Shown piece after piece: positions 17,035-23,364 of a DNA stretch of 25,782 bases (within the stretch, counting starts at the first letter, position 1; the number at the start of each line of letters is the position of its first letter). This DNA is from a virus. The stretch lies in IMG/VR virus record IMGVR_UViG_3300017773_000120, positions 1 to 25,782 of that record; one strand, given 5' to 3'. A program made the position numbers and the translations under genes. The notes under the pieces are model-generated. The model worked only from the letters and a program-made list of their open reading frames with translations, ran no database searches and had not been told where the DNA came from.

Positions 17035-18669
17035 TTAAATATTTAGCAGCTGACCAACACCTTCAGGGTCGATCTGCTTAGCCTGTGCAATATCTTTCAT
17101 TGCACCTCCGAGTTGCGGAGCGGCTTGCACTTGCATCATTTGTTCTTTTTGTTGATTTGCTTTATCCATCTGAGCCTTCACTTCTTCAGCAGTCTTAACA
17201 ACCGCTGGATCAATATTACGATACTTAGCATAGCTCGCCAGTAAAGTCTGCTCATTGATCGCCCCCATAACTTCAGGTTTAACTTGAGCAAGAGGAGCGA
17301 TGTCTCGCATGAAAGAACTAATATCTGATAGACGTGTCGCATATTGTGATTGGGAAGCTGGGCTAGAGAATGAAATTTCTAGCGAACCACCATTCAACGA
17401 CTCAGGTCTTTCAGGTAACTGACCTTGACGCTCAAGTAACTCAAAGGTTGCTTCAATCGCAGGGCATAGATATTCAGTCTCCATACGATTAAGTAGCGGT
17501 GCAAGTTGGTTCAACATCTGTCCACGCACGTCTTGGATCTCGGTAACACTCTGACGTTCCTTCTTCTCTTGTCGAATAATCTGATCGACAAAGAATGAAC
17601 GGTTAATGCTGTCACGATACATACGAATCATTTCCATTACATACTGTGGCTGATTGCCTGCCAAGATTGGCGACGGCTTCTCAGACCCAGCTTCGTGGAA
17701 CATAATCTGACGTGACCCGTACTTCATCGGAAGCATGATGCTATCTTCCTCTGCAGTAAGGGTTGGGAAATTTAAATACTCAGCAGAGATCAAGGCTTCC
17801 TTGACCATCTTGTTGAGTGCACGGATTTGAGACAAGCATGAGAATGCTGGTCCACGTCCGTGTACCTCGTCAGCCAACTTAGACCAACGCGGTACTAGGA
17901 AAGTAAAGTAACTAGATCCGCTTTCTTGAATTACATCCTTAAGTTGCGGACTCCAGTAAGTAACCTTATAAGGGCGACCCTTACCTACACGTCCACCTTT
18001 CTTAGCAGCTGGATCGTTATTAGGTTCGATTGCGTATACAAGTTCAAATTTATTGTGAACTGACGCGTTCTTGTCGAAACCATCCATGTCAGCTATTTGT
18101 GGGAACGCCTGCATCATCTGACGTGCTGTCTTATAGCAACGATAGAATACAGTGTCTACAGTACCATGCTGATCTGTATCGAAAAATACATCAGCAAGAG
18201 GGCGAGACCTAAAGTTAATAACCCCATCGACATCAGTGATCTGTACAGGAGAAGTACCGTAAGCCCCAATATCAAGGAAACACTCGTGACTTGAGCTATA
18301 AAACTGTGATTTAGGAAGACTAAATTCGTGAAGAATTCTGTCTGCGACTTGCTGAAGATATGCAAGTTCATCTGATGATAACTCTCCTGTTGGCTTGTCG
18401 GTTACTTTTAAATAAAACCAGCGATCTGCTTTTGGTATTAAGTTAGAACTTAAACCATTCGCGAACATCTGATTACACCACACTGCGGTGTCATCAAAGA
18501 TCTCACGTGAGCCATCGTCTTGAAAGGGTGTATGTCCGTGATCAAACTTGTTAGAGTTTGGTCGGACATACTTTTGGGCATCAAGAAACATGTTATCAAG
18601 GTGAGACCTTAATAACTTTAGCTCTTCATACCGCTGACGTAATGCGTTAACCATATAAGTTTCCGCCAC
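17035..18669 (-). CDS. Portal protein (head-tail connector, T7 gp8-like)
   Basis: This 544-aa protein equals T7 gp8 (536 aa) in length and belongs to the podovirus head-tail connector family. The N-terminus has the typical LRQRYEELKLLRSHLDNMF followed by DAQKYVRPN, then DTAVWCNQMFANGLSSNLIPKADRWFYL. The middle has ALNKMVKEALISAEYLNFPTL. A helical region with VTEIQDVRGQMLNQLAPLLNRMETEYL corresponds to the wing and stem. The C-terminus is Gln-rich. The dodecamer forms the DNA channel and docks the terminase. The gene overlaps the upstream small Pro-rich gene by 23 bases. GGCGGA about 10 bases before ATG is one of the few plausible ribosome binding sites in the operon. Confidence 0.95.
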   Translation of the reverse strand: MAETYMVNALRQRYEELKLLRSHLDNMFLDAQKYVRPNSNKFDHGHTPFQDDGSREIFDDTAVWCNQMFANGLSSNLIPKADRWFYLKVTDKPTGELSSDELAYLQQVADRILHEFSLPKSQFYSSSHECFLDIGAYGTSPVQITDVDGVINFRSRPLADVFFDTDQHGTVDTVFYRCYKTARQMMQAFPQIADMDGFDKNASVHNKFELVYAIEPNNDPAAKKGGRVGKGRPYKVTYWSPQLKDVIQESGSSYFTFLVPRWSKLADEVHGRGPAFSCLSQIRALNKMVKEALISAEYLNFPTLTAEEDSIMLPMKYGSRQIMFHEAGSEKPSPILAGNQPQYVMEMIRMYRDSINRSFFVDQIIRQEKKERQSVTEIQDVRGQMLNQLAPLLNRMETEYLCPAIEATFELLERQGQLPERPESLNGGSLEISFSSPASQSQYATRLSDISSFMRDIAPLAQVKPEVMGAINEQTLLASYAKYRNIDPAVVKTAEEVKAQMDKANQQKEQMMQVQAAPQLGGAMKDIAQAKQIDPEGVGQLLNI

Positions 18670-18874
18670 CGCCTAGTGGCGAGCGACCTTGAGTCTTCTT
18701 AGTTTGGTTTTTATTTCTTCGCGGTAAAACACTACCCATTCCAAACAACGTACCAGCAGTCAACTTCCGAGTCGGACGAGCTGCTTTCGCAATCGGCTGA
18801 CGTGCCACAGGTGTGGGTGGAGGAGGTGGTGCTGGTGGAGCTGGAGGAGGTGGTGGCTTAGGTGAAGAGCCCAT
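18647..18874 (-). CDS. Small Pro-rich basic protein, T7 gp7.3-like candidate
   Basis: This 75-aa protein opens with a near-continuous polyproline stretch (residues 6-21, PPP and PAPP blocks). A basic middle (KAARPTRKLTAGTLFGMG) and a C-terminus ending GRSPLGGGGNLYG follow. T7 gp7.3, a small virion and tail assembly protein encoded just before the portal, is also basic and ends in a Gly-rich motif (SSGGGINI). Genes of this type are common immediately before podovirus portal genes. It overlaps the genes on both sides (17 and 23 bases). Function is inferred from position and terminal motif; the polyproline segment is unusual. Confidence 0.65.
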   Translation of the reverse strand: MGSSPKPPPPPAPPAPPPPPTPVARQPIAKAARPTRKLTAGTLFGMGSVLPRRNKNQTKKTQGRSPLGGGGNLYG

Positions 18875-19253
18875 ATTTAGATATACGTTTGAAAGTTTCC
18901 CACTTATATTGCTTAAATGGATTAGTACTGTTCATCTTGTGATAGCGACAAAACTCTATCCTGTCAAGCGGAAATGGTGCAAGTTCCATAAACTTACTAG
19001 ATAAATACTCAGGATTCCTGTGAGCTGCGTAGCATATGTGCCAGAACATGCCATCCTCATCTTCCTTGACCAAAGCTAGCAGTAAGTAATCGGGACCTCC
19101 GAAAAAATATTTCTGTTCGCCATTAGGGGAATTCACTATGTTGTTAAACAATGCAGCAAAGTCCTGACCCTGCGTATTGTACAGGACACATGCTTCATCG
19201 TACATCGACAACCTGTGGTCTTCACCAATTAAGACTTTTGACTTGGTACTCAT
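18858..19253 (-). CDS. Conserved-type hypothetical protein between terminase and portal
   Basis: This 131-aa, probably globular alpha/beta protein has aromatic and Cys-containing strands (GMFWHICYAAHRNPEYL, later RIEFCRYHKMN). The C-terminus is basic and aromatic (FKQYKWETFKRISKYGLFT). Podoviruses often carry a small GNAT-like protein (T7 gp13 type) in the structural region and this gene could be such a protein, but no acetyl-CoA binding motif is clear. It overlaps the end of the terminase gene by 32 bases, so it is co-translated with it. Function unknown. Confidence 0.7.
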   Translation of the reverse strand: MSTKSKVLIGEDHRLSMYDEACVLYNTQGQDFAALFNNIVNSPNGEQKYFFGGPDYLLLALVKEDEDGMFWHICYAAHRNPEYLSSKFMELAPFPLDRIEFCRYHKMNSTNPFKQYKWETFKRISKYGLFT

Positions 19254-20535
19254 TCGTTTGTTTGTGTTTGCTAAAGCTTGGTTGTTTTAATCCTACAGCC
19301 AGTGTACGGAATGCGTCAGCTCCGTGAGAGTTCTTATCGTGGACAGGTGTCTTACGAAAAACTCCTCGACTAGAATCAAACTCTTTGTGGTAACCCTTGA
19401 GTGCTTCAAGTCCTGCGTAGCATCCATCCTTTGCAAACCAGCAACGGTTTAAGATATTACGCACGGCTTCAATGCCATCAATGATCGCCAGCTTCTTTAC
19501 TGTTACAAATTTTAAACCTAGACCTCTGGCAGTCTCAAGTCGTGACTTACCAGTTCCTAACTCACGTACCTTAATATCGTGCGGTGCGTAGTGTTTGCCG
19601 TAGGTCACGTCTTTCTGATTAGACCACACATGTAAGTATCTTGCATAGTGGGGTAATCCTTCTCCACTGTTCTCGTAGTAGTGTACTACACGGATCTCAT
19701 TCTTGAACAGCTGGACAAACCAAATGGTAGTAGCGTCATCCATTCCCAAGTCCCACGCCGTGTGAACTGGCAACATCGGATCTACTGCAATTGTATCCAT
19801 CACACGTTTCTCCTTGTAAGCCTTGTTGATCTGCGCTCCGTAGTACGCGCCCTCGACTGGAGTCTTGAACGAACACATGTACTCCGATTGAAAGCGTGCT
19901 TCGTTGTTCAGTTCGTTTCGAGCTTTACGAAGTTCATCGGCAGGTATCACCTTTGTGTCTTTGACCGACAGGTGACTACTATACCAGTCACCCTCCGACT
20001 GAGCTCGCAGTAGTACTTTGTAGAAATGGTTCTCGCCACGTGGCGTTCCATTAAACAATGCCCAGCCTCCGTTCTCCGCAAGAATCGGATTGATTAACTG
20101 CCACGCAGACGGATCTGAAATACTATACTCAGAGAATACTACGCCGATTGGATTCGCTCCCACCATTTTATCTGGGTCGTCAGATCCCATCAGTTGAATG
20201 ACTGAGCCATTCTTCAGGTGAATACGCATCTCCTGTTCGCTCTTCTTCTCAACTACCTCCTTGGGGAAGTAGTCAATAAACTTCTTACCCTCACCTGTCA
20301 TACCATTCCAGACAATACGTCGGGCTTGGTTGGCATACGGTAAAACATACCAGTACGTGCCAACACGTTGGAATGCTTTGATCGCCATGATATTGACGCA
20401 CGTCAAATCTTTCCCAGCACGTCGATGCCATGCGACTACCGCACGTAACGACCGTTTCTTCTGAGACATATACTTCAGTAGCGGAAGCTGATACGGTCTC
20501 GGCTCCCAACCCTGTGCAGGTATTCTAACACTCAT
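19222..20535 (-). CDS. terL: Terminase large subunit
   Basis: This 437-aa motor and nuclease packages DNA into the prohead. The ATPase domain shows a Walker A-like WHRRAGKD at 36-43 and a Walker B strand with acidic end, IGVVFSEYS at 130-138, followed by the coupling motif region FNGTPRG (161-167). The nuclease domain of RNase H fold has candidate metal-binding aspartates D262 (AWDLGMDD), D320 (YAPHDIKV) and D407 (SHGADAFR). The length is shorter than T7 gp19 (586 aa). Its position upstream of the portal differs from T7, where terminase genes close the operon. The start overlaps the preceding gene by 11 bases. Confidence 0.95.
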   Translation of the reverse strand: MSVRIPAQGWEPRPYQLPLLKYMSQKKRSLRAVVAWHRRAGKDLTCVNIMAIKAFQRVGTYWYVLPYANQARRIVWNGMTGEGKKFIDYFPKEVVEKKSEQEMRIHLKNGSVIQLMGSDDPDKMVGANPIGVVFSEYSISDPSAWQLINPILAENGGWALFNGTPRGENHFYKVLLRAQSEGDWYSSHLSVKDTKVIPADELRKARNELNNEARFQSEYMCSFKTPVEGAYYGAQINKAYKEKRVMDTIAVDPMLPVHTAWDLGMDDATTIWFVQLFKNEIRVVHYYENSGEGLPHYARYLHVWSNQKDVTYGKHYAPHDIKVRELGTGKSRLETARGLGLKFVTVKKLAIIDGIEAVRNILNRCWFAKDGCYAGLEALKGYHKEFDSSRGVFRKTPVHDKNSHGADAFRTLAVGLKQPSFSKHKQTNEYQVKSLNW

Positions 20536-20791
20536 CTATTTCTTCATCATCCTCATCGTCCTTCACTTCTTCCCATTCCCACTCATCGTCTTCGTGGATT
20601 GCTGTAGTGCCTCCAGCTAGATAAGTGTCGTGGTATTGTAGTGCTGATTTTAATAATCCTTGTGCTGCGTAAGGGTCACTGAACCTCACGTCATATGCTA
20701 AGGGGTCTTCATCGTCAGACGCAATGATCACATAGTTGCGGAAATGTTCCCCAAGTATCGCCTGTGCATCTGAGATTGGTTCGTTGCTCAT
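20525..20791 (-). CDS. Small acidic hypothetical protein
   Basis: This 88-aa protein has an extremely acidic C-terminus (residues about 66-88, with DDEWEWEEVKDDEDDEE). The N-terminal half looks globular, with VIIASDDEDPLAYDVRFSDPYAAQGLL. It is encoded between the two terminase candidates, overlapping the small subunit gene by 4 bases (ATGA) and the large subunit gene by 11. It may assist packaging, but no family is recognised. Confidence 0.7.
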   Translation of the reverse strand: MSNEPISDAQAILGEHFRNYVIIASDDEDPLAYDVRFSDPYAAQGLLKSALQYHDTYLAGGTTAIHEDDEWEWEEVKDDEDDEEIDEC

Positions 20792-21330
20792 GTTTGTTCT
20801 TCGTCACTTACAAACTCATCATAGTCTCCCTCATTGTCAATCACCTCCGCCTCAACTATGTCTTTTATCTGACTCTTAGATACAGCACTGTAGTCCACAG
20901 TCATGATCTTCATCTCGCCAGTTATGTTCTGTTGGACATCTACACTCTTCAACTTTGGCTGTGTGTAGCTCGCTAGTTCCTTCCAAATTGCTATTTTCTC
21001 TTTTACGGGAACTTCCTCGTCCTTTGTAAAACTCATCAACTCTTCAATGGGGTTGACTCCTCTATCAGCGAACATTGCAAGAAGTGCCTTACGTTGCTCA
21101 GCTGGAGTAGGGGCTCTGCTCATCATATCAAGAAACTGTTGCTTGATACCCAGATCCTTTTCGACCTTAGCTAACTCCTTCTGCGCATCTTTCATGTCTA
21201 CCTCAGCTTTCATTCGCTTACGATGACACCGAGATCTCTTCGCTGCCTGTTGCTTAATTACTTGCTTGGGAGTCTTCCCAGAAGCATACGTTCGTTTATC
21301 TGTTACTTTATCTTTCGTTTCGTCCACCAT
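20788..21330 (-). CDS. Probable terminase small subunit
   Basis: This 180-aa protein has a basic N-terminus (KQVIKQQAAKRSRCHRKRMK), a long helical region at about 45-110, then the segment EKIAIWKELASYTQPKLKSV followed by an acidic tail. A KYxxPKLK-type segment preceding a short beta region (DVQQNITGEMKIM) is common in small terminase or DNA-packaging proteins that sit directly before terL. It is the first gene of the leftward operon. A weak promoter-like sequence lies immediately upstream, leaving almost no leader. The call rests on position and helical layout; no enzymatic motif is expected. Confidence 0.65.
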   Translation of the reverse strand: MVDETKDKVTDKRTYASGKTPKQVIKQQAAKRSRCHRKRMKAEVDMKDAQKELAKVEKDLGIKQQFLDMMSRAPTPAEQRKALLAMFADRGVNPIEELMSFTKDEEVPVKEKIAIWKELASYTQPKLKSVDVQQNITGEMKIMTVDYSAVSKSQIKDIVEAEVIDNEGDYDEFVSDEEQT

Positions 21331-21333
21331 TTA

Positions 21334-21363
21334 CATATAGAATCCTTCCATACGCTGTGTCAA
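21334..21363 (-). promoter_or_regulatory. Candidate sigma-70-like promoter of the leftward structural operon
   Basis: On the minus strand a perfect TTGACA (21363-21358) is followed after 18 bases by TATATG (21339-21334). The ATG of the first gene begins only 3 bases beyond it, so transcription from this promoter would start at or just inside the gene and give a leaderless message. The -10 match is weak, so the call is tentative. The iteron-like repeats lie directly behind it. Confidence 0.4.
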
Positions 21364-21375
21364 CTTAAAACAGGA

Positions 21376-21625
21376 TGGAACACTTGGTACACCTATGGAA
21401 CACTTTTTTCGGGGGGGTGTACCCAATTCTATTATATGATTATTAAGGACTTACAGAATCTGGTACACTTGGTACACTTTTTTCTGGGAAAATTTTATTT
21501 TTTATTTTTTTGTCTAGAAAAAGCGTACCTTCTGTTCCATATTTCATAAGTCGTTGATAAAGCTACAGACTTATAACATTCAAAAGTGTACCAAAAGGTG
21601 TGTCCAAGGTGTACCAAGTGTACCA
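21376..21625. repeat. Array of about ten 9-bp repeats TGGWACACY in facing clusters
   Basis: Forward-oriented copies are at 21376-21384, 21385-21393, 21396-21404, 21461-21469 and 21470-21478. Inverted copies (AGTGTACCA and GGTGTACCA types) are at 21416-21424, 21585-21593, 21597-21606 (degenerate, one base longer), 21608-21616 and 21617-21625. Several are directly tandem. Between the clusters lies an A/T-rich stretch. The arrangement matches an iteron-type replication origin or a multi-site operator for a phage regulator, placed at the divergence of the two transcription blocks. No coding frame here looks real: the frames translate the repeat itself. Confidence 0.8.
21479..21530. other. A/T-rich core between the repeat clusters (possible unwinding element)
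   Basis: A run of T- and A-rich sequence (TTTTTTCTGGG, then long T tracts interrupted by A) spans about 50 bases between the forward and inverted repeat clusters. In iteron origins such a segment is where the duplex opens. This role is inferred from position and composition only. Confidence 0.35.
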
Positions 21626-21639
21626 CAATTGTCTCTTTT

Positions 21640-21984
21640 GGACTACAACTACCATAACACCCCCTGAATCTGTTGAGCATTATCCCCCAAATTCCTGAAA
21701 ACTGAAAATTGGATACGCAGGTAGGGACTCCTTGTGTGTCCCGATTCGTGAGCCCCCCATGCCCCCCCCCATGTTCATGTGCCGTGCCACATGTTCGGGG
21801 ATTCACAGTACATCGTAGCCTTCAGCCTAATCCACATGCACCTCAAGTCCCCCCGATCATTACTCACGCAACCTGCGGAGGATAAATCGTTGGGCTAGAG
21901 GAGCTTACAGGACATATGCTACACCATACACGACTGACGCACGATGACATACCCTATCGACACGCAAGAGACCAAAAAAACCCA
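21640..21984. other. Gene-free, C-rich stretch of the control region
   Basis: No convincing gene was found. The plus strand holds unusual cytosine runs (six C at 21753-21758 and nine C at 21762-21770). It also has a hairpin, CATGTG (21776-21781) with CACATG (21788-21793), inside an outer CCCC/GGGG pair (21767-21770 with 21797-21800). A smaller GGGAC/GTCCC pair lies at 21724-21742. Frames crossing this region lack starts with convincing context and have low-complexity translations. It may be part of the origin or an untranslated RNA; the sequence does not decide. Confidence 0.5.
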
Positions 21985-21987
21985 CCC

Positions 21988-22017
21988 AAAAAGAACCGAG
22001 GGCTGTTGCCAACCCTC
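21988..22017 (-). terminator. Terminator of the left-arm (decayed) gene
   Basis: On the minus strand GAGGGTTG (22017-22010) pairs with CAGCCCTC (22005-21998) around a GCAA loop. GGTTC and five U residues (21992-21988) follow. It is the inverted counterpart of the terminator at 22595-22630, with which it shares a 20-base identical core. Confidence 0.75.
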
Positions 22018-22028
22018 CACCTCATGGC

Positions 22029-22253
22029 TTATCCGACGACAAACGCCTCGGGGGTCGTTCAAACCCAAACGATTGTCTCGGCTCTCACCTGTTATCCGCA
22101 ATGCTTGTAGTGGCTCCCACCCCAAGTCCTTGTGGTAGTTCGCACCGTCCTCGTCACGGAGGTCTGAGATGATCGTCGCTGCATTGGCTGATTGCAGGAC
22201 ATAACAAATGCTGTCGGGCGTTCTGGGCACGGCTGTCTTGGACATTTGCTCAT
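22029..22253 (-). pseudogene. Frameshifted inverted copy of the 76-aa gene
   Basis: Read from ATG at 22253, the first frame gives MSKCPRQPCPERPTAF then VMSCNQP, matching the intact copy at VMSCNQP. Homology then moves to another frame (DLRDEDGANYHK against VLRNEEGDYHK), back again (WGGSHYK against WGGTHYK) and to a third stretch (ETIVWV, stop, PEAFVVG against ETIVWENGHPDAFIVG). At least three indels and one in-frame stop therefore separate the segments. A 108-residue frame crosses the region starting at 22245, but it matches the intact protein only in the middle and runs past the terminator, so it is probably not a genuine product. The intact homologue is at 22357-22587. Confidence 0.75.
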
Positions 22254-22286
22254 ATTGCTATTTTATCGGAACCTTGGTTTTTTTGA

Positions 22287-22318
22287 CAGATGTGCCAGCA
22301 GAGCTGTGAGCACATCTG
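22287..22318. repeat. Central palindrome of the inverted duplication
   Basis: CAGATGTGC (22287-22295) and GCACATCTG (22310-22318) form a perfect 9-base inverted repeat. Inside it CAGC (22296-22299) and GCTG (22303-22306) pair around AGA, leaving TGA unpaired. The whole could extrude as a cruciform or be a dimeric protein's binding site between two divergent genes. CGATAAAATA elements lie on both sides, about 24-35 bases out, and may be part of facing promoters. Confidence 0.75.
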
Positions 22319-22356
22319 CTCAAAAAGAACCAAGAACCACGATAAAATAACACAAT

Positions 22357-22587
22357 ATGCCAAAAGTAACCAAAGACAAACCCGCACCTCAGATCACCTC
22401 GTCAGCATGGATTGTTATGTCCTGCAATCAGCCAAAAGGCATGGACGATTACATCACAGTCCTCCGCAACGAGGAAGGTGACTACCATAAGGCTTGGGGC
22501 GGAACCCACTACAAGCGCGGAATAACGGTGACAGTCGAGACAATCGTTTGGGAGAACGGTCACCCCGACGCGTTCATCGTCGGATAA
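22357..22587 (+). CDS. 76-aa protein of unknown function, intact member of an inverted pair
   Basis: The protein contains ITSSAWIVMSCNQPKGMDDY, then VLRNEEGDYHKAWGG, then ETIVWENGHPDAFIVG, a compact alpha/beta pattern without an obvious family. ATG follows GATAAAATAACACAAT with no Shine-Dalgarno sequence. Its stop is 7 bases before a strong terminator, so it is a self-contained unit. A degraded inverted copy lies on the other side of the central palindrome. Comparison of the copies shows that many aligned differences fall where the amino acid is kept (YHK, WGG, ETIVW), which supports this frame as the true one. Function unknown. Confidence 0.7.
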   Translation: MPKVTKDKPAPQITSSAWIVMSCNQPKGMDDYITVLRNEEGDYHKAWGGTHYKRGITVTVETIVWENGHPDAFIVG

Positions 22588-22594
22588 GCTCATC

Positions 22595-22630
22595 GAGCTG
22601 GGGGTTGGCAACAGCCCTCGGCTCTTTTTT
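22595..22630 (+). terminator. Strong intrinsic terminator after the 76-aa gene
   Basis: GAGCTGGGGGTTG (22595-22607) pairs along 13 bases, with G-U wobbles, with CAGCCCTCGGCTC (22612-22624) around a GCAA tetraloop, followed by six U residues (22625-22630). Confidence 0.92.
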
Positions 22631-22665
22631 CCGCCACACACAAACAAAAAAAGAAACCAATATAT

Positions 22666-22680
22666 ACCAATATATACTAT
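22666..22680 (+). promoter_or_regulatory. Start-codon motif ACCAATATATACTAT, copy 1
   Basis: This is the first of four identical 15-base copies. Here it is preceded by a partial tandem copy (ACCAATATATA, 22656-22666) and lies 7 bases before ATG at 22688. Whether it is a promoter element or a translation signal is undecided; the A/T-rich TATACT core could be a -10 box. Confidence 0.7.
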
Positions 22681-22687
22681 AAATAAC

Positions 22688-22831
22688 ATGGAAACAGTAA
22701 TCAACATCATAACATTAGTACTAACAATAACAGCAACGCTAGGATTTATTATCGCAGTGTATGCATCGTATCTCATTATTACCTTCAATCGTGAACACAA
22801 GAAGTTCATATCCAAACACGAAATCAAATAA
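22688..22831 (+). CDS. 47-aa single-pass membrane protein
   Basis: The short frame METVINIITL... carries one long hydrophobic segment (about residues 4-32, with LVLTITATLGFIIAVYASYL) and a basic C-terminal tail (FNREHKKFISKHEIK). It is the first of three similar tiny membrane proteins in a row, each with an N-terminal helix and a Lys-rich cytoplasmic-type tail. The start is supported by the repeated leader motif 7 bases upstream. Possible roles include modifying the host membrane or blocking superinfection, but nothing specific is recognised. Confidence 0.65.
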   Translation: METVINIITLVLTITATLGFIIAVYASYLIITFNREHKKFISKHEIK

Positions 22832-22836
22832 TCAAA

Positions 22837-22851
22837 ACCAATATATACTAT
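22837..22851 (+). promoter_or_regulatory. Start-codon motif ACCAATATATACTAT, copy 2
   Basis: Identical to copy 1 and preceded by an extra A as in copies 3 and 4. It lies one base before ATG at 22853 and begins five bases after the previous stop. Confidence 0.7.
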
Positions 22852-22852
22852 T

Positions 22853-23044
22853 ATGGAAAACAAATCTAAATCATATGTTCTCGACTACCAAGTCAAAAAC
22901 AATCCAAATTATAATTACAAAGAAGAGTTTGACACTGTTAAACTGGCTATGGAACGAGCAATGTTTGTTCAGAACATGTTCAACGTAGACGGTGTAGTAA
23001 CTGTCTTGGATGATGATGGTGATATCGTAGTTGAAGTCGAATAA
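22853..23044 (+). CDS. 63-aa acidic soluble protein
   Basis: The protein begins MENKSKSYVLDYQVKNNPNY and contains a helix (EFDTVKLAMERAMFVQNMFN), then a hairpin of beta strands with VVTVLDDDGDIVVEVE at the C-terminus. A small alpha/beta regulator or adaptor is possible, but no family is recognised. It is the only non-membrane member of the four-gene run and shares the identical leader motif. Confidence 0.7.
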   Translation: MENKSKSYVLDYQVKNNPNYNYKEEFDTVKLAMERAMFVQNMFNVDGVVTVLDDDGDIVVEVE

Positions 23045-23052
23045 CCCCCAAA

Positions 23053-23067
23053 ACCAATATATACTAT
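23053..23067 (+). promoter_or_regulatory. Start-codon motif ACCAATATATACTAT, copy 3
   Basis: The last two bases of the motif are the first two of the ATG at 23066, so the motif abuts and overlaps the start codon. Confidence 0.7.
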
Positions 23068-23167
23068 GTTAGAAATAATCGCATTAATATTACTCATATC
23101 TTACGTCACAACCTTCGTGGGGATGTTCGTGTACCTTTATGTTAAACTCTCTAAGTTAATCAAATAA
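23066..23167 (+). CDS. 33-aa membrane peptide
   Basis: MLEIIALILLISYVTTFVGM and the following FVYLYV make up an almost entirely hydrophobic helix, with a short basic end (KLSKLIK). It would be too small for confident calling alone, but the conserved leader motif at both ends of the frame and the similar layout of its neighbours support translation. Confidence 0.6.
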   Translation: MLEIIALILLISYVTTFVGMFVYLYVKLSKLIK

Positions 23168-23182
23168 ACCAATATATACTAT
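23168..23182 (+). promoter_or_regulatory. Start-codon motif ACCAATATATACTAT, copy 4
   Basis: The motif starts directly after the stop of the 33-aa gene and overlaps ATG at 23181 by two bases, so it fills the entire space between the two genes. Confidence 0.7.
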
Positions 23183-23351
23183 GGAAAATATAATCATAAC
23201 TATTCTTGCAATGTTCACAGCATTCCTAATATTCGGATGTTTTGTTACGTCATGGTTGTTCATCAAACAAGCGTGGAACGAACATCAATTCGAAAAACGT
23301 GTACGCGAAACTAAAAAGTTTCAAGAAATGCTTAAAAAAGTTAAACTCTAA
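23181..23351 (+). CDS. 56-aa membrane protein with basic coiled tail
   Basis: An N-terminal hydrophobic helix (about residues 4-28, IIITILAMFTAFLIFGCF onward) is followed by a highly charged helical tail (FEKRVRETKKFQEMLKKVKL). This single-anchor topology is the same as in the 47-aa protein upstream, suggesting duplicated or functionally similar genes. No family recognised. Confidence 0.65.
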   Translation: MENIIITILAMFTAFLIFGCFVTSWLFIKQAWNEHQFEKRVRETKKFQEMLKKVKL

Positions 23352-23364
23352 ACAAATAATTTAT

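Larger units (their letters stand above)
21988..22630. repeat. Imperfect inverted duplication of a promoter-gene-terminator unit
   Basis: The left arm (read on the minus strand) and the right arm (plus strand) align over about 310 bases with small indels. Identical blocks include 24 bases (22184-22207 against 22412-22435), 17 bases (CGAGACAATCGTTTGGG), 13 bases (TCGTCGGATAAGC), 20 bases in the terminators (GGGTTGGCAACAGCCCTCGG) and CGATAAAATA in the upstream part. The arms meet at a palindrome near 22302. The right arm encodes an intact 76-aa frame; the left arm is frameshifted. No target-site duplication or transposase is seen, so duplication by inversion is more likely than an insertion sequence. 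Confidence 0.85.

Noticed and set aside
21376-21625. CRISPR array.
   Set aside because: Repeats are only 9 bases, inverted between clusters, and spacing is irregular or absent.
21495-21806. Minus-strand frame across the iteron region (103 codons).
   Set aside because: It translates the repeats (HLVHLGHTFW types) and has no family pattern or start context.
21988-22630. Insertion sequence with terminal inverted repeats.
   Set aside because: The arms are adjacent to each other with no transposase between them and no target duplication was seen; duplication by inversion fits better.
22678-22685. T4-type late promoter TATAAATA before the 47-aa gene.
   Set aside because: Only one of the four motif copies extends to this sequence, and it lies too close to the ATG; A/T-richness alone explains the match.
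22402-22863. Minus-strand frame of 153 codons opposite the small-gene region.
   Set aside because: It crosses a terminator and several plus-strand genes with conserved leaders, and its start lies in the motif and gene of another frame.
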